From: an uncultured Clostridia bacterium
Lineage (GTDB): Bacteria; Bacillota; Clostridia; Oscillospirales; Acutalibacteraceae
Direction: 5' to 3'
Length of the DNA stretch: 41,519 nt
Assembly: GCA_946042285.1 (NCBI GenBank)
Contig: CAMGDK010000001.1
Coordinates: 1 to 41,519, forward strand
The notes beneath the pieces were generated by a model. The model had not been told where the DNA came from. It did not search any database and was given only the letters and a program-made list of their open reading frames with translations. Position numbers and translations under genes: made by a program. This document shows, in pieces, positions 33,755-40,750 of this stretch (the stretch's first letter is position 1; each line of letters opens with the position of its first letter).

Positions 33755-33801
33755 TTTGAAAAGTGGCATAAATATCGAATTTATGCCACTTTTTGCGTTT
33801 T
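33755..33801. terminator. bidirectional terminator between convergent operons
   Basis: A perfect 15-bp stem (33759-33773 with 33779-33793) closes a 5-nt loop, with A-rich sequence on the left and T on the right. It can stop both the pyr operon and the minus-strand MTA operon. Confidence 0.88.
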
Positions 33802-33811
33802 TTTATTTTTG

Positions 33812-35074
33812 CTAATCATTTTTAATTCTATCTGTAATCGATTGAGCCTCGAAATAGATTTTTTCAATATCATATAGCGGAAATTCGCCGTTTTCGTATA
33901 AAATTTTACCGTTGACCATTGTCAGCTTAACATTATCCTTTGAGCCGCTGTAAACAAGGTTTTTAGTGATGTCATTTATAGGCTGCATATTAGGCTTGTG
34001 CATGTCAATAACAGTTAGGTCTGCCTTGCCTCCAATCTTAATGCAGTCGCAATCATCGTATCCCATGCACCTCGCAGAGCCGAGTGTCGCCATTTTTAAA
34101 ACTGCATTTGCGTCCATTGAGGAAGCGTCCTTATTCTTAATCTTTTGCAATGCACAAATCATGTACATTTCTCTAAATATATCAAGCGCATTGTTTGAGC
34201 TCGGTCCGTCAGTGCCAATCGCAAGATTTATTCCTGCCTTGTGCATATCCTCAACCGCAGCAACACCGGACGCAAGCTTACAATTTGAGCCTGCATTGAT
34301 TATTGCCCATACACCGCGCTTTTTATATATTTCATAGTCCTTTTCATCAAGCCATACACTGTGAAAGGCACCGCCTCCGTAGCTGAAAAGACCGAGACTG
34401 TCGAAAAGCTCTGTCGGCGTTTTATTATATTTGTGAATACAATCCGAGGTTTCCGACATTGTTTCGCTTGAGTGCATAAATACGGGAGCCTTGTATTTTT
34501 CGGCGAGCCTGCCGATGCCCTTTAGCAAAGACCTGTCTGTTGTATATTCGGCATGAAATCCCAATTTGTACGAAATCAATTCGTTGTAATTGTTGTATGT
34601 GTTGTAGTATTCCTCAAGCAAATCAAGCGACTCCTTGAAATTATTTAGCCCACAGCACATTGTTGTGCGAAAGCCCATTTCAACACTTGCTCTTGCCATT
34701 GCGTCGGGGAAATAGTACATGTCAAAGCATGCAGATGTGCCGCTTGTAAGGTATTCGAGAATTGAAAGCCTTGAAAGCTTGTAAACATCATCGGCAGTGA
34801 GCTTTGCCTCCATAGGAAAGATTTTATCAAAAAGCCATTCCTGAAGCGGCATATCGTCGCTTAATGTTCTTCCAAAGGTCATTGCGGAGTGAGTATGAGC
34901 ATTCTTGAACGCAGGCATCAAAAGATTACCGTTTAGGTCAATTTCTCTGTCAAATTTACCTTCCTTTTTAGGACCTATATATGTGATTTTATTGCCGTCA
35001 ACCCATACCTCATCATTCGTAATGCTAAGGTCATCGGCAAGAGTTAAAACTCTGCCGTTGTAAAATCTAATCAT
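33812..35074 (-). CDS. mtaD: 5'-methylthioadenosine / S-adenosylhomocysteine deaminase
   Basis: This 420-aa amidohydrolase of the MtaD/SsnA/TrzN branch is expected to deaminate MTA to methylthioinosine and/or SAH to S-inosylhomocysteine. Metal and catalytic residues are visible: HTH (H60, H62), H174 in GFHAEY, H201 in FMHSSET and D289 in GTDGPSSNN. MTA is favoured because mtnA and a nucleoside phosphorylase precede it in the same operon. It overlaps mtnA by 4 nt and has AAGGAGA before its ATG. Other amidohydrolase substrates (guanine, chlorinated triazines) are possible but less likely. Confidence 0.82.
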   Translation of the reverse strand: MIRFYNGRVLTLADDLSITNDEVWVDGNKITYIGPKKEGKFDREIDLNGNLLMPAFKNAHTHSAMTFGRTLSDDMPLQEWLFDKIFPMEAKLTADDVYKLSRLSILEYLTSGTSACFDMYYFPDAMARASVEMGFRTTMCCGLNNFKESLDLLEEYYNTYNNYNELISYKLGFHAEYTTDRSLLKGIGRLAEKYKAPVFMHSSETMSETSDCIHKYNKTPTELFDSLGLFSYGGGAFHSVWLDEKDYEIYKKRGVWAIINAGSNCKLASGVAAVEDMHKAGINLAIGTDGPSSNNALDIFREMYMICALQKIKNKDASSMDANAVLKMATLGSARCMGYDDCDCIKIGGKADLTVIDMHKPNMQPINDITKNLVYSGSKDNVKLTMVNGKILYENGEFPLYDIEKIYFEAQSITDRIKND

Positions 35075-36048
35075 TTGAGTATCTCCTTAAGATTTTTGTC
35101 GTACGGAGGCGTTACGATGCCCTTGTCTGTGATAATTGCCGTAATTAACGAGTTATCAGTCACATCAAATGCGTAGTTAAGGCATTTCGTTTGCTTGAGC
35201 GCGGTCGGCTTTTCGTAATACATTTCCTTGATTTCATCGGCATCTCGCATTTCTATTTTGATGTCATCGCCTGTTTTGCAGGTGAAATCAACAGTAGAAT
35301 ACGGACCGAGAACATAAAACGGTATTCTGTAATGCTTTGCAAGAACAGCAACAGAGCTTGTGCCTATTTTATTGGCGGCATCACCGTTTGCGGCAACCCT
35401 GTCGCAGCCGACAAGAACTGCGTCAATCAAGCCTTCCTTCATAACCTGACCTGCCATGTTATCGCAAATAAGAGTGACATCAACTCCCGCCTTTTCAAGC
35501 TCGTAGCTTGTAAGCCTTGCACCTTGGAGTAAAGGTCTTGTTTCGTCACTGTAAACCCTGAAATTATATCCCTTTTCCTTGCCTAAAAGGAGAGGTCCCA
35601 GCCCGGTCCCGTATCTGCTTGCCGCAAGCTCACCGGCGTTGCAATGAGTGAGAATACCGTCACCGTCTTTAAGTAATGACAGACCGTATTCGCTTATTTT
35701 TCTGCACATTTCAATGTCTTCATCTTGGATTGATCTTGCTTCATCAACTAAATTCCTGCCTGCCTTGTAGGCGTTAACCATTCTGTCGGTCGCCCAGCTT
35801 AAATTCACGGCTGTCGGTCGTGAAGAATCAAGATAAGCCTTCAAATCATAAATGTCATTGCCCGAAGCAAAAACCGCCATTGCATAAGCCGCAAATACGC
35901 CGATAGCCGGAGCACCGCGCACCATTAGCTTTTTTATGGCATCATAAGCCTGCTCCTTTGTGTTGATGTTAACCCATTTTTCTTCGTTAGGCAAAAGCGT
36001 TTGGTCAAGTATTGTTAATTTGCCGTTTTCATATTTAAGATTTATCAT
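35071..36048 (-). CDS. mtnA: S-methyl-5-thioribose-1-phosphate isomerase
   Basis: MtnA converts MTR-1-phosphate to MTRu-1-phosphate. It is a 325-aa member of the eIF2B-related family with RGAPAIG, catalytic C136 in ILTHCNAG and D216 in GCDRVAANGD, matching the Bacillus residues. Its substrate would come from phosphorolysis of methylthioinosine or methylthioadenosine by the upstream gene product; no mtnK kinase is in the window. It starts 1 nt after the phosphorylase stop and overlaps the deaminase by 4 nt. Ribose-1,5-bisphosphate isomerases are related but lack this context. Confidence 0.9.
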   Translation of the reverse strand: MINLKYENGKLTILDQTLLPNEEKWVNINTKEQAYDAIKKLMVRGAPAIGVFAAYAMAVFASGNDIYDLKAYLDSSRPTAVNLSWATDRMVNAYKAGRNLVDEARSIQDEDIEMCRKISEYGLSLLKDGDGILTHCNAGELAASRYGTGLGPLLLGKEKGYNFRVYSDETRPLLQGARLTSYELEKAGVDVTLICDNMAGQVMKEGLIDAVLVGCDRVAANGDAANKIGTSSVAVLAKHYRIPFYVLGPYSTVDFTCKTGDDIKIEMRDADEIKEMYYEKPTALKQTKCLNYAFDVTDNSLITAIITDKGIVTPPYDKNLKEILK

Positions 36049-36049
36049 G

Positions 36050-36853
36050 TCAAAATCGCTTTACAGCTTCCTTTACAAGTCTTTTAAATGTCGGTGCAAC
36101 CTTGCTTGCGGTTTCCGTAACCTCTGCATCCGACAGTGGATTCTCACTTATTCCGCATGCCATGTTTGTGATAAGGCTGATACCGCACACCTCAAATCCG
36201 CAATGCACTCCTGTCTGCGCATCAATAGCAGTGCTCATTCCGACTGCATCTGCGCCCAAAAGTGACGCCATTCTTATTTCAGCCTTTGTTTCAAAGCACG
36301 GTCCCCTGAATTGTATATATACACCCTCGCGAAGAGCTATCCCCTCATCAACTGCAGTGTCACGAATAATATCGTTTAGCCTTGGTGAGTAAACATTTGT
36401 CATGTCAGGGAAGCGCGTGCCGATGCTGTCGTCATTTTTACCTATAAGAGCTGACGGTACAAAGCTCGAAATGTGGTCGTTTATCAGCATAAAATCTCCA
36501 ACCTTGAAGCCTTTGTTAACACCGCCCGCAGCGTTTGTTAAAAGCAGAACACCTGCTCCCATTTTTCTCATAAGTCTAATAGGCGTGGCAAGCTCCTCAC
36601 CGCTGTACCCCTCGTACAGATGTATCCTGCCCTGCATTATTACAACCTTCCTGTCGCCTATATAGCCTAAAACATATCTCCCTTTGTGGCTTGCAACGGT
36701 CGAAACGGGGAAATCGGGAATATCGGCATAGTTAATCACTGCTTCTGATTTGATTTCATCTGCAAGCTCGCCTAATCCGCTGCCGAGAACTATTGCAATT
36801 TCCGGCTCAAAGGATGTTATTTTTCTTATATATTCCAATTGTTTCTTTAGCAT
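36050..36853 (-). CDS. purine nucleoside phosphorylase (class I, PNP/MTAP family)
   Basis: This 267-aa trimeric-type phosphorylase cleaves a purine nucleoside with phosphate. GSGLGELAD (phosphate loop), a phosphate-binding GRIHLYEGY, NAAGG and FRGPCFET are typical of PNP-I. The base-binding segment reads SLITNMACG with the Asn of 6-oxopurine-specific PNPs, so inosine, guanosine or methylthioinosine are better candidates than adenosine or MTA. It is first in the operon with mtnA and the deaminase. AGGAG lies 7 nt before its ATG, and a good minus-strand promoter is 42 nt upstream. Confidence 0.9.
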   Translation of the reverse strand: MLKKQLEYIRKITSFEPEIAIVLGSGLGELADEIKSEAVINYADIPDFPVSTVASHKGRYVLGYIGDRKVVIMQGRIHLYEGYSGEELATPIRLMRKMGAGVLLLTNAAGGVNKGFKVGDFMLINDHISSFVPSALIGKNDDSIGTRFPDMTNVYSPRLNDIIRDTAVDEGIALREGVYIQFRGPCFETKAEIRMASLLGADAVGMSTAIDAQTGVHCGFEVCGISLITNMACGISENPLSDAEVTETASKVAPTFKRLVKEAVKRF

Positions 36854-36894
36854 GATGCACTCCTGAAAAAATTGTTTTGTAGTTTATGTGTTTT

Positions 36895-36923
36895 ATTATA
36901 GTATTTTTCGAATATTAAATCAA
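36895..36923 (-). promoter_or_regulatory. promoter of the MTA/MTI salvage operon
   Basis: On the minus strand TTGATT (36923-36918), 17 nt and TATAAT (36900-36895). It is back to back with the BMP promoter below. Confidence 0.8.
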
Positions 36924-36928
36924 TATTG
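36921..36928. promoter_or_regulatory. possible shared operator: CAATATTG palindrome
   Basis: An 8-bp perfect palindrome sits between and partly over the two divergent -35 boxes (36918-36923 and 36932-36937). It is a candidate regulator site only by position; such short AT-rich palindromes can arise by chance. Confidence 0.25.
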
Positions 36929-36931
36929 CTA

Positions 36932-36960
36932 TTGCATTATTATTACTTTTTTGGTATTAT
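36932..36960 (+). promoter_or_regulatory. promoter of the B-repeat BMP lipoprotein
   Basis: TTGCAT (36932-36937), 17 nt and TATTAT (36955-36960). The leader is about 55 nt and ends with TTGGAGG 9 nt before the ATG. I see no riboswitch-like fold in it. Confidence 0.7.
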
Positions 36961-37020
36961 AAATACAATAGTATTACAATGACCAAGTTGTGTTAACACC
37001 GAGCTTTTGGAGGTTTAAAT

Positions 37021-38889
37021 ATGAAAAAGGTTATTTCAGTCTTGATGTGCGCAGCACTTGCAGCATGCTCGATATTTGCTATGGCAGGCTGCACAAAGCA
37101 GAATGAGCTAAAGAGTGATATTGTTCTTATTACAGACGGAGGTCATATCAATGACGACGGCTACAATCAGAGTGCTTGGGAGGGGATTTCTCAGTTTGCA
37201 GATGAGAATGTAATGTCTTGTCGTTACTATCAGCCTGTACTTGATGAGAACGGCGATCTCACTGTTGAGAATATTGATAAATATGTCAGCCTTGCAGCAG
37301 ATAACGGGGCACAGTACATTGTTCTTCCGGGCGAAGATTTTGCGGTTCCTGCATTCGAGCTTGCCGGTGCATATCCTGATGTTAAGTTTATTCTGTTAGA
37401 TGCAATCCCTCACGCTGAAAATGATAATACACATGCTTATCTTTCAAATGTTATGAGCGTTAAGTTTGATGCTCTTCAAAGCGGTGTGCTTGCCGGATAT
37501 ATTGCGGCAGCAAGCGGTCATACCGAGCTTGGTTATTTCGGCGAGTTTGACAGTGAAAGTTCAGCTAACTACGGTGCCGGCTTTGTACAGGGTGCGGCTA
37601 TGGTTGCCGATTCAAAGGGAATTCCCGTTACTGTTGATTGGGCAGAGTATGACTCGGCGATTCTTGATTACGATTATAACTTTACCGTTACGGCATGCTA
37701 CGAAAAGATTGAAGATACAAACGATAAGGTCTTTAATGTTAAGGTTGAAAACGGCGTCGGTACAGGTACTTATAAAGAGGGTAGTAATGTTACAATCACT
37801 GCAAATCCCGCTCCTTTAGGCAAGGAGTTTGACAAGTGGGAGGTCAAGAGTGATACAAAGGGTGTTAAGGACAAGAAGGTTAATATTTCCTCAAGCACCA
37901 AGTCATCAATGAATCTTCTGGTTGAAGAATGTGATTGCACAATTACAGCAGTTTACAAGGATATTGAGGGCGATGTTGTTACATTAACAACTATGGACAC
38001 AGACGGCAAAACTCCATATCTTGAGCAGTCAGTTGCCGAAAACAGTCAGTGTGACATTAAAGCACCGGTTGCTCCTACAAGCATGGTGTTTGATCATTGG
38101 GAATGTACGGTAGCAGATGCAGTTGAGGACGAAACAAGCGCACAGACAAAGGTTAATATAACCTCACAGGATATTACAGTTACTCCTGTTTATGCCATCA
38201 GCTCAACTCCGACATTTAATGTAACAGTTGCAACAGGCGAGGGTGGAAACGGTGAGTCAACAGGCTCAGGCTCTTATCTTGCAGAGGATTTGGTAGAGAT
38301 TTCGGCTGCTGTGCCGGCAGAGGGATATATGTTCTCTCATTGGTCAAATGAGGATGCTTACGGCCACAGCACAGGTATTTCAATGGAAAATGAGTATTGC
38401 ATGGTAACAAGCTTTGAAATGGTTGACAGATATGCATCACTTTGCGAAGCAATGTACAACCACGGCGCAACAATGATTTTTAACGGCGGTAATTCAAAGG
38501 CAGATTCAGCAATGACAGCTAAATGGGGCTTTGATTATGACCTTGGCGTTATCGCTGCAGGCGAAAAGAATAAGGACGCATATTCAACAATAATTAAGAA
38601 TTTCGGCGAGGCGGCAAAGGATTGCCTTGCAGAGTATAAGGGAGGCTCGGTATTTGTTGCTGATTGCTCAAATAACGGAATTTACGCTTCCTTCGTACCC
38701 GAGGATGAGGAAATTAAGGCTGAATACGATAAGCTTTACGAGACGCTTGCAAATGATAAGGCTACGCTGATAATGGTAGAAGGCGGAGCAGGAAGCGAAT
38801 TCTGCAGAAGATTTGTTGAGAATAAGCTTTCAAAATGTCTTACTCTTAACGCATGGTTTGATGACGAAGTAGTTATCGAGTTAGATTAA
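37021..38889 (+). CDS. BMP/PnrA-type lipoprotein with internal InlB-like B-repeats
   Basis: This 622-aa secreted lipoprotein has a signal of MKKVISVLMCAALAACSIF type; candidate lipid cysteines are C16 (LAAC) and C24 (MAGC). Residues 32-215 match the first lobe of a BMP/PnrA binding protein (LITDGGHINDDGYNQ, QSGVLAGYIAA, ELGYFGEF, YGAGFVQG). Residues about 218-468 are three units of divergent InlB B-repeat/beta-grasp type, each with an F-x-x-W motif (F270/W273, F357/W360, F438/W441), spaced 87 and 81 residues. Residues about 469-622 resume the BMP fold (GATMIFNGG, GVIAAGEKNKDAY, ADCSNNGIYASF). Without the repeats it would be about 370 aa, normal for the family. No ABC subunits adjoin; the nearby nucleoside importer (14943-19916) could be a partner. 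The function of the insertion is unknown. Confidence 0.85.
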   Translation: MKKVISVLMCAALAACSIFAMAGCTKQNELKSDIVLITDGGHINDDGYNQSAWEGISQFADENVMSCRYYQPVLDENGDLTVENIDKYVSLAADNGAQYIVLPGEDFAVPAFELAGAYPDVKFILLDAIPHAENDNTHAYLSNVMSVKFDALQSGVLAGYIAAASGHTELGYFGEFDSESSANYGAGFVQGAAMVADSKGIPVTVDWAEYDSAILDYDYNFTVTACYEKIEDTNDKVFNVKVENGVGTGTYKEGSNVTITANPAPLGKEFDKWEVKSDTKGVKDKKVNISSSTKSSMNLLVEECDCTITAVYKDIEGDVVTLTTMDTDGKTPYLEQSVAENSQCDIKAPVAPTSMVFDHWECTVADAVEDETSAQTKVNITSQDITVTPVYAISSTPTFNVTVATGEGGNGESTGSGSYLAEDLVEISAAVPAEGYMFSHWSNEDAYGHSTGISMENEYCMVTSFEMVDRYASLCEAMYNHGATMIFNGGNSKADSAMTAKWGFDYDLGVIAAGEKNKDAYSTIIKNFGEAAKDCLAEYKGGSVFVADCSNNGIYASFVPEDEEIKAEYDKLYETLANDKATLIMVEGGAGSEFCRRFVENKLSKCLTLNAWFDDEVVIELD

Positions 38890-38905
38890 TATAACATAGT
38901 AAATG

Positions 38906-38945
38906 AAAACACCATCAAGTATTTTTGTGCTGATGGTGTTTTTTC
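38906..38945 (+). terminator. intrinsic terminator after the BMP lipoprotein
   Basis: A 12-bp stem (38906-38917 with 38931-38942) with a 13-nt loop, the 3' arm running into T to 38944. Confidence 0.8.
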
Positions 38946-38976
38946 TGTTAAAGTTGGTGATTTTGTAAATTCAACC

Positions 38977-39005
38977 TTGAAAATTAGCTGTATTTATTGT
39001 ATAAT
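38977..39005 (+). promoter_or_regulatory. promoter of the polymerase-like gene
   Basis: TTGAAA (38977-38982), a 17-nt spacer and TATAAT (39000-39005), 43 nt before the ATG. Confidence 0.85.
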
Positions 39006-39048
39006 AAATCGTTGTTATGTTTGCATATTGAATTATCAGGAGAGAGAT

Positions 39049-40737
39049 ATGGCTAAAAAGGGTTTTCATTTTGCAATAATCTCGGCATTTTTGTTTCTTT
39101 TTCCGTTTTGCGTCGGTGGGTATTATGTGTATTATTGCGCATTAGCCAATGTTATTTTAATTTCTTCTTTTGTTGGAGTAGTCATTAAAAAATCAAAAAT
39201 CAATCTGCAGTACGGTATTCCTGCGATTGTAATATCTTCTATGACATTGATGTATTTGGTGGTCAAGCTTTGGGCACTTGATTCAACAATGTCACTTCAT
39301 GGCTTTATTAAGTTTTTAACACCTTTTTTGTTGATGATAAATATATGGCAGATTGAGTCAGAGGATAGGGGAAAGCTGTTGCATGTTGTTCCGTATTCAG
39401 CAACTGTAATGACAGTTGTTTCGTATTCATTAGGTCAGCTTGATAAATATAGTAAGGTTTTTTTTGACGACATGCACGACTTGCACGGTGCGTTTCAATA
39501 TGCTAATGCTTATGCTGTATTCGCGCTTATCGGTGCGATAATTGCCTTGTTAAAACCTGTATCTAAAAAAAGTGTAAAGGTTTTTGACATAGTTTGTGCA
39601 GCGATTTGCTTGGCAGGTGTCTATCTGTCAGATTCAAGGGCAACATATCTTGTTACATTGGGAGTCGCGTTTGTAATAGCATATACCTTTGCAATGGTTA
39701 AAATAAAAACTAATAATAAGAGAATAGTATTTGCAATTGTAACTATCGCAATTGGAGTTGTTGGCTTAGCAGTAGCTACAAGATTCGGTATTACTGATAA
39801 AATTATTCATGTTTTGAAGACAGACGGATCTCTTACAGAGCGTTTACTATACTACACAGATGCATTTCAATATGCCTTAAAGCATCCCTTTGGAAAGGGC
39901 GCATATGCCTTTTATTTTGGACAGCCCGAATTTCAGTCGGCGTACTATTATGCAATAGATGTTCATTGCGATTATTTGCAATACATGGTTGAAATAGGTG
40001 TTATTCCTGCCGTTGCTTTTATTGTGCTTTTGGTACATGAGCTTTTTTCAAAGAAAACAAGCGTTGTTCAAAAGGCTGTTATTTTAGCAATTTCAACCCA
40101 TTGTATGATTGATTTCGATTTACAGTTTATTTCAATAATGTGTATCCTAATTGCATGCTTTAATTATGACAGGGAAAAGGTGTTAGAATTTAAGCGTAAC
40201 ATAATACTGATTCTTGTTATAATAGCGGCGCTCATAATGAATTTTCTTGTTGGTTTATCTGCTTTTTATAACAATATTGGATTTCATGAAAAGTCACTTT
40301 ATTACTACAAGAACACACCATCACTTATCGTTATGATGAAGTCAACTACCGATAAGCAGGTAGGCTATGATTATGCAACACAAATACTTGAGATTAACGA
40401 TTCAATATTTGAAGCAAATCAGGTTCTTGCAAATATATATATTGCCGAAGAGGATTACAGTAAGGCTGTCTATCAAATGGAGCAGGTGATTCAAAAGAGT
40501 CCGAGAAATATGAAGCACTATAAGAGATATATAAACACATGTATTCTGGCATATAGATATTACGATAAAAACGGTGACACTGAGAACAAAGAGCTTGTAA
40601 GGCAAAAAATACTTAGTGTACCTGATATGCTTAAGAATCTTGAAGAGCGTACCCCTGAGCGTGCAAAACTTTATGGCAGATATCAAGCGTTTAGCTTGGA
40701 TGATAAATATCTGAAAAAAATTGAAAGATTTAAATAA
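39049..40737 (+). CDS. O-antigen ligase/polymerase-like membrane protein with TPR tail
   Basis: This 562-aa protein has about 12 hydrophobic segments in its first 400 residues, then a soluble C-terminal region with TPR-like helices (EANQVLANIYIAEEDYSKAV). The largest loop carries HPFGKGAYAF and VHCDYLQYMVEIGV, which resemble the WaaL/Wzy_C motif (PLGxGxG, then HNxYLQ, with the conserved His). Such proteins join or polymerise surface glycans; in Gram-positives the acceptor may be a capsule, a wall polymer or a glycoprotein. AGGAGAG precedes ATG 39049; the frame open to 38977 covers the promoter and is rejected. A secreted-protein gene follows 13 nt later, probably co-transcribed. The sequence is more AT-rich than the housekeeping genes. 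Confidence 0.82.
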   Translation: MAKKGFHFAIISAFLFLFPFCVGGYYVYYCALANVILISSFVGVVIKKSKINLQYGIPAIVISSMTLMYLVVKLWALDSTMSLHGFIKFLTPFLLMINIWQIESEDRGKLLHVVPYSATVMTVVSYSLGQLDKYSKVFFDDMHDLHGAFQYANAYAVFALIGAIIALLKPVSKKSVKVFDIVCAAICLAGVYLSDSRATYLVTLGVAFVIAYTFAMVKIKTNNKRIVFAIVTIAIGVVGLAVATRFGITDKIIHVLKTDGSLTERLLYYTDAFQYALKHPFGKGAYAFYFGQPEFQSAYYYAIDVHCDYLQYMVEIGVIPAVAFIVLLVHELFSKKTSVVQKAVILAISTHCMIDFDLQFISIMCILIACFNYDREKVLEFKRNIILILVIIAALIMNFLVGLSAFYNNIGFHEKSLYYYKNTPSLIVMMKSTTDKQVGYDYATQILEINDSIFEANQVLANIYIAEEDYSKAVYQMEQVIQKSPRNMKHYKRYINTCILAYRYYDKNGDTENKELVRQKILSVPDMLKNLEERTPERAKLYGRYQAFSLDDKYLKKIERFK

Positions 40738-40750
40738 GGAGGTTATTAAA

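Noticed and set aside
38977..39048. An N-terminal extension of the polymerase-like gene
   Set aside because: Those bases hold the promoter TTGAAA-17-TATAAT; the ribosome binding site serves ATG 39049.
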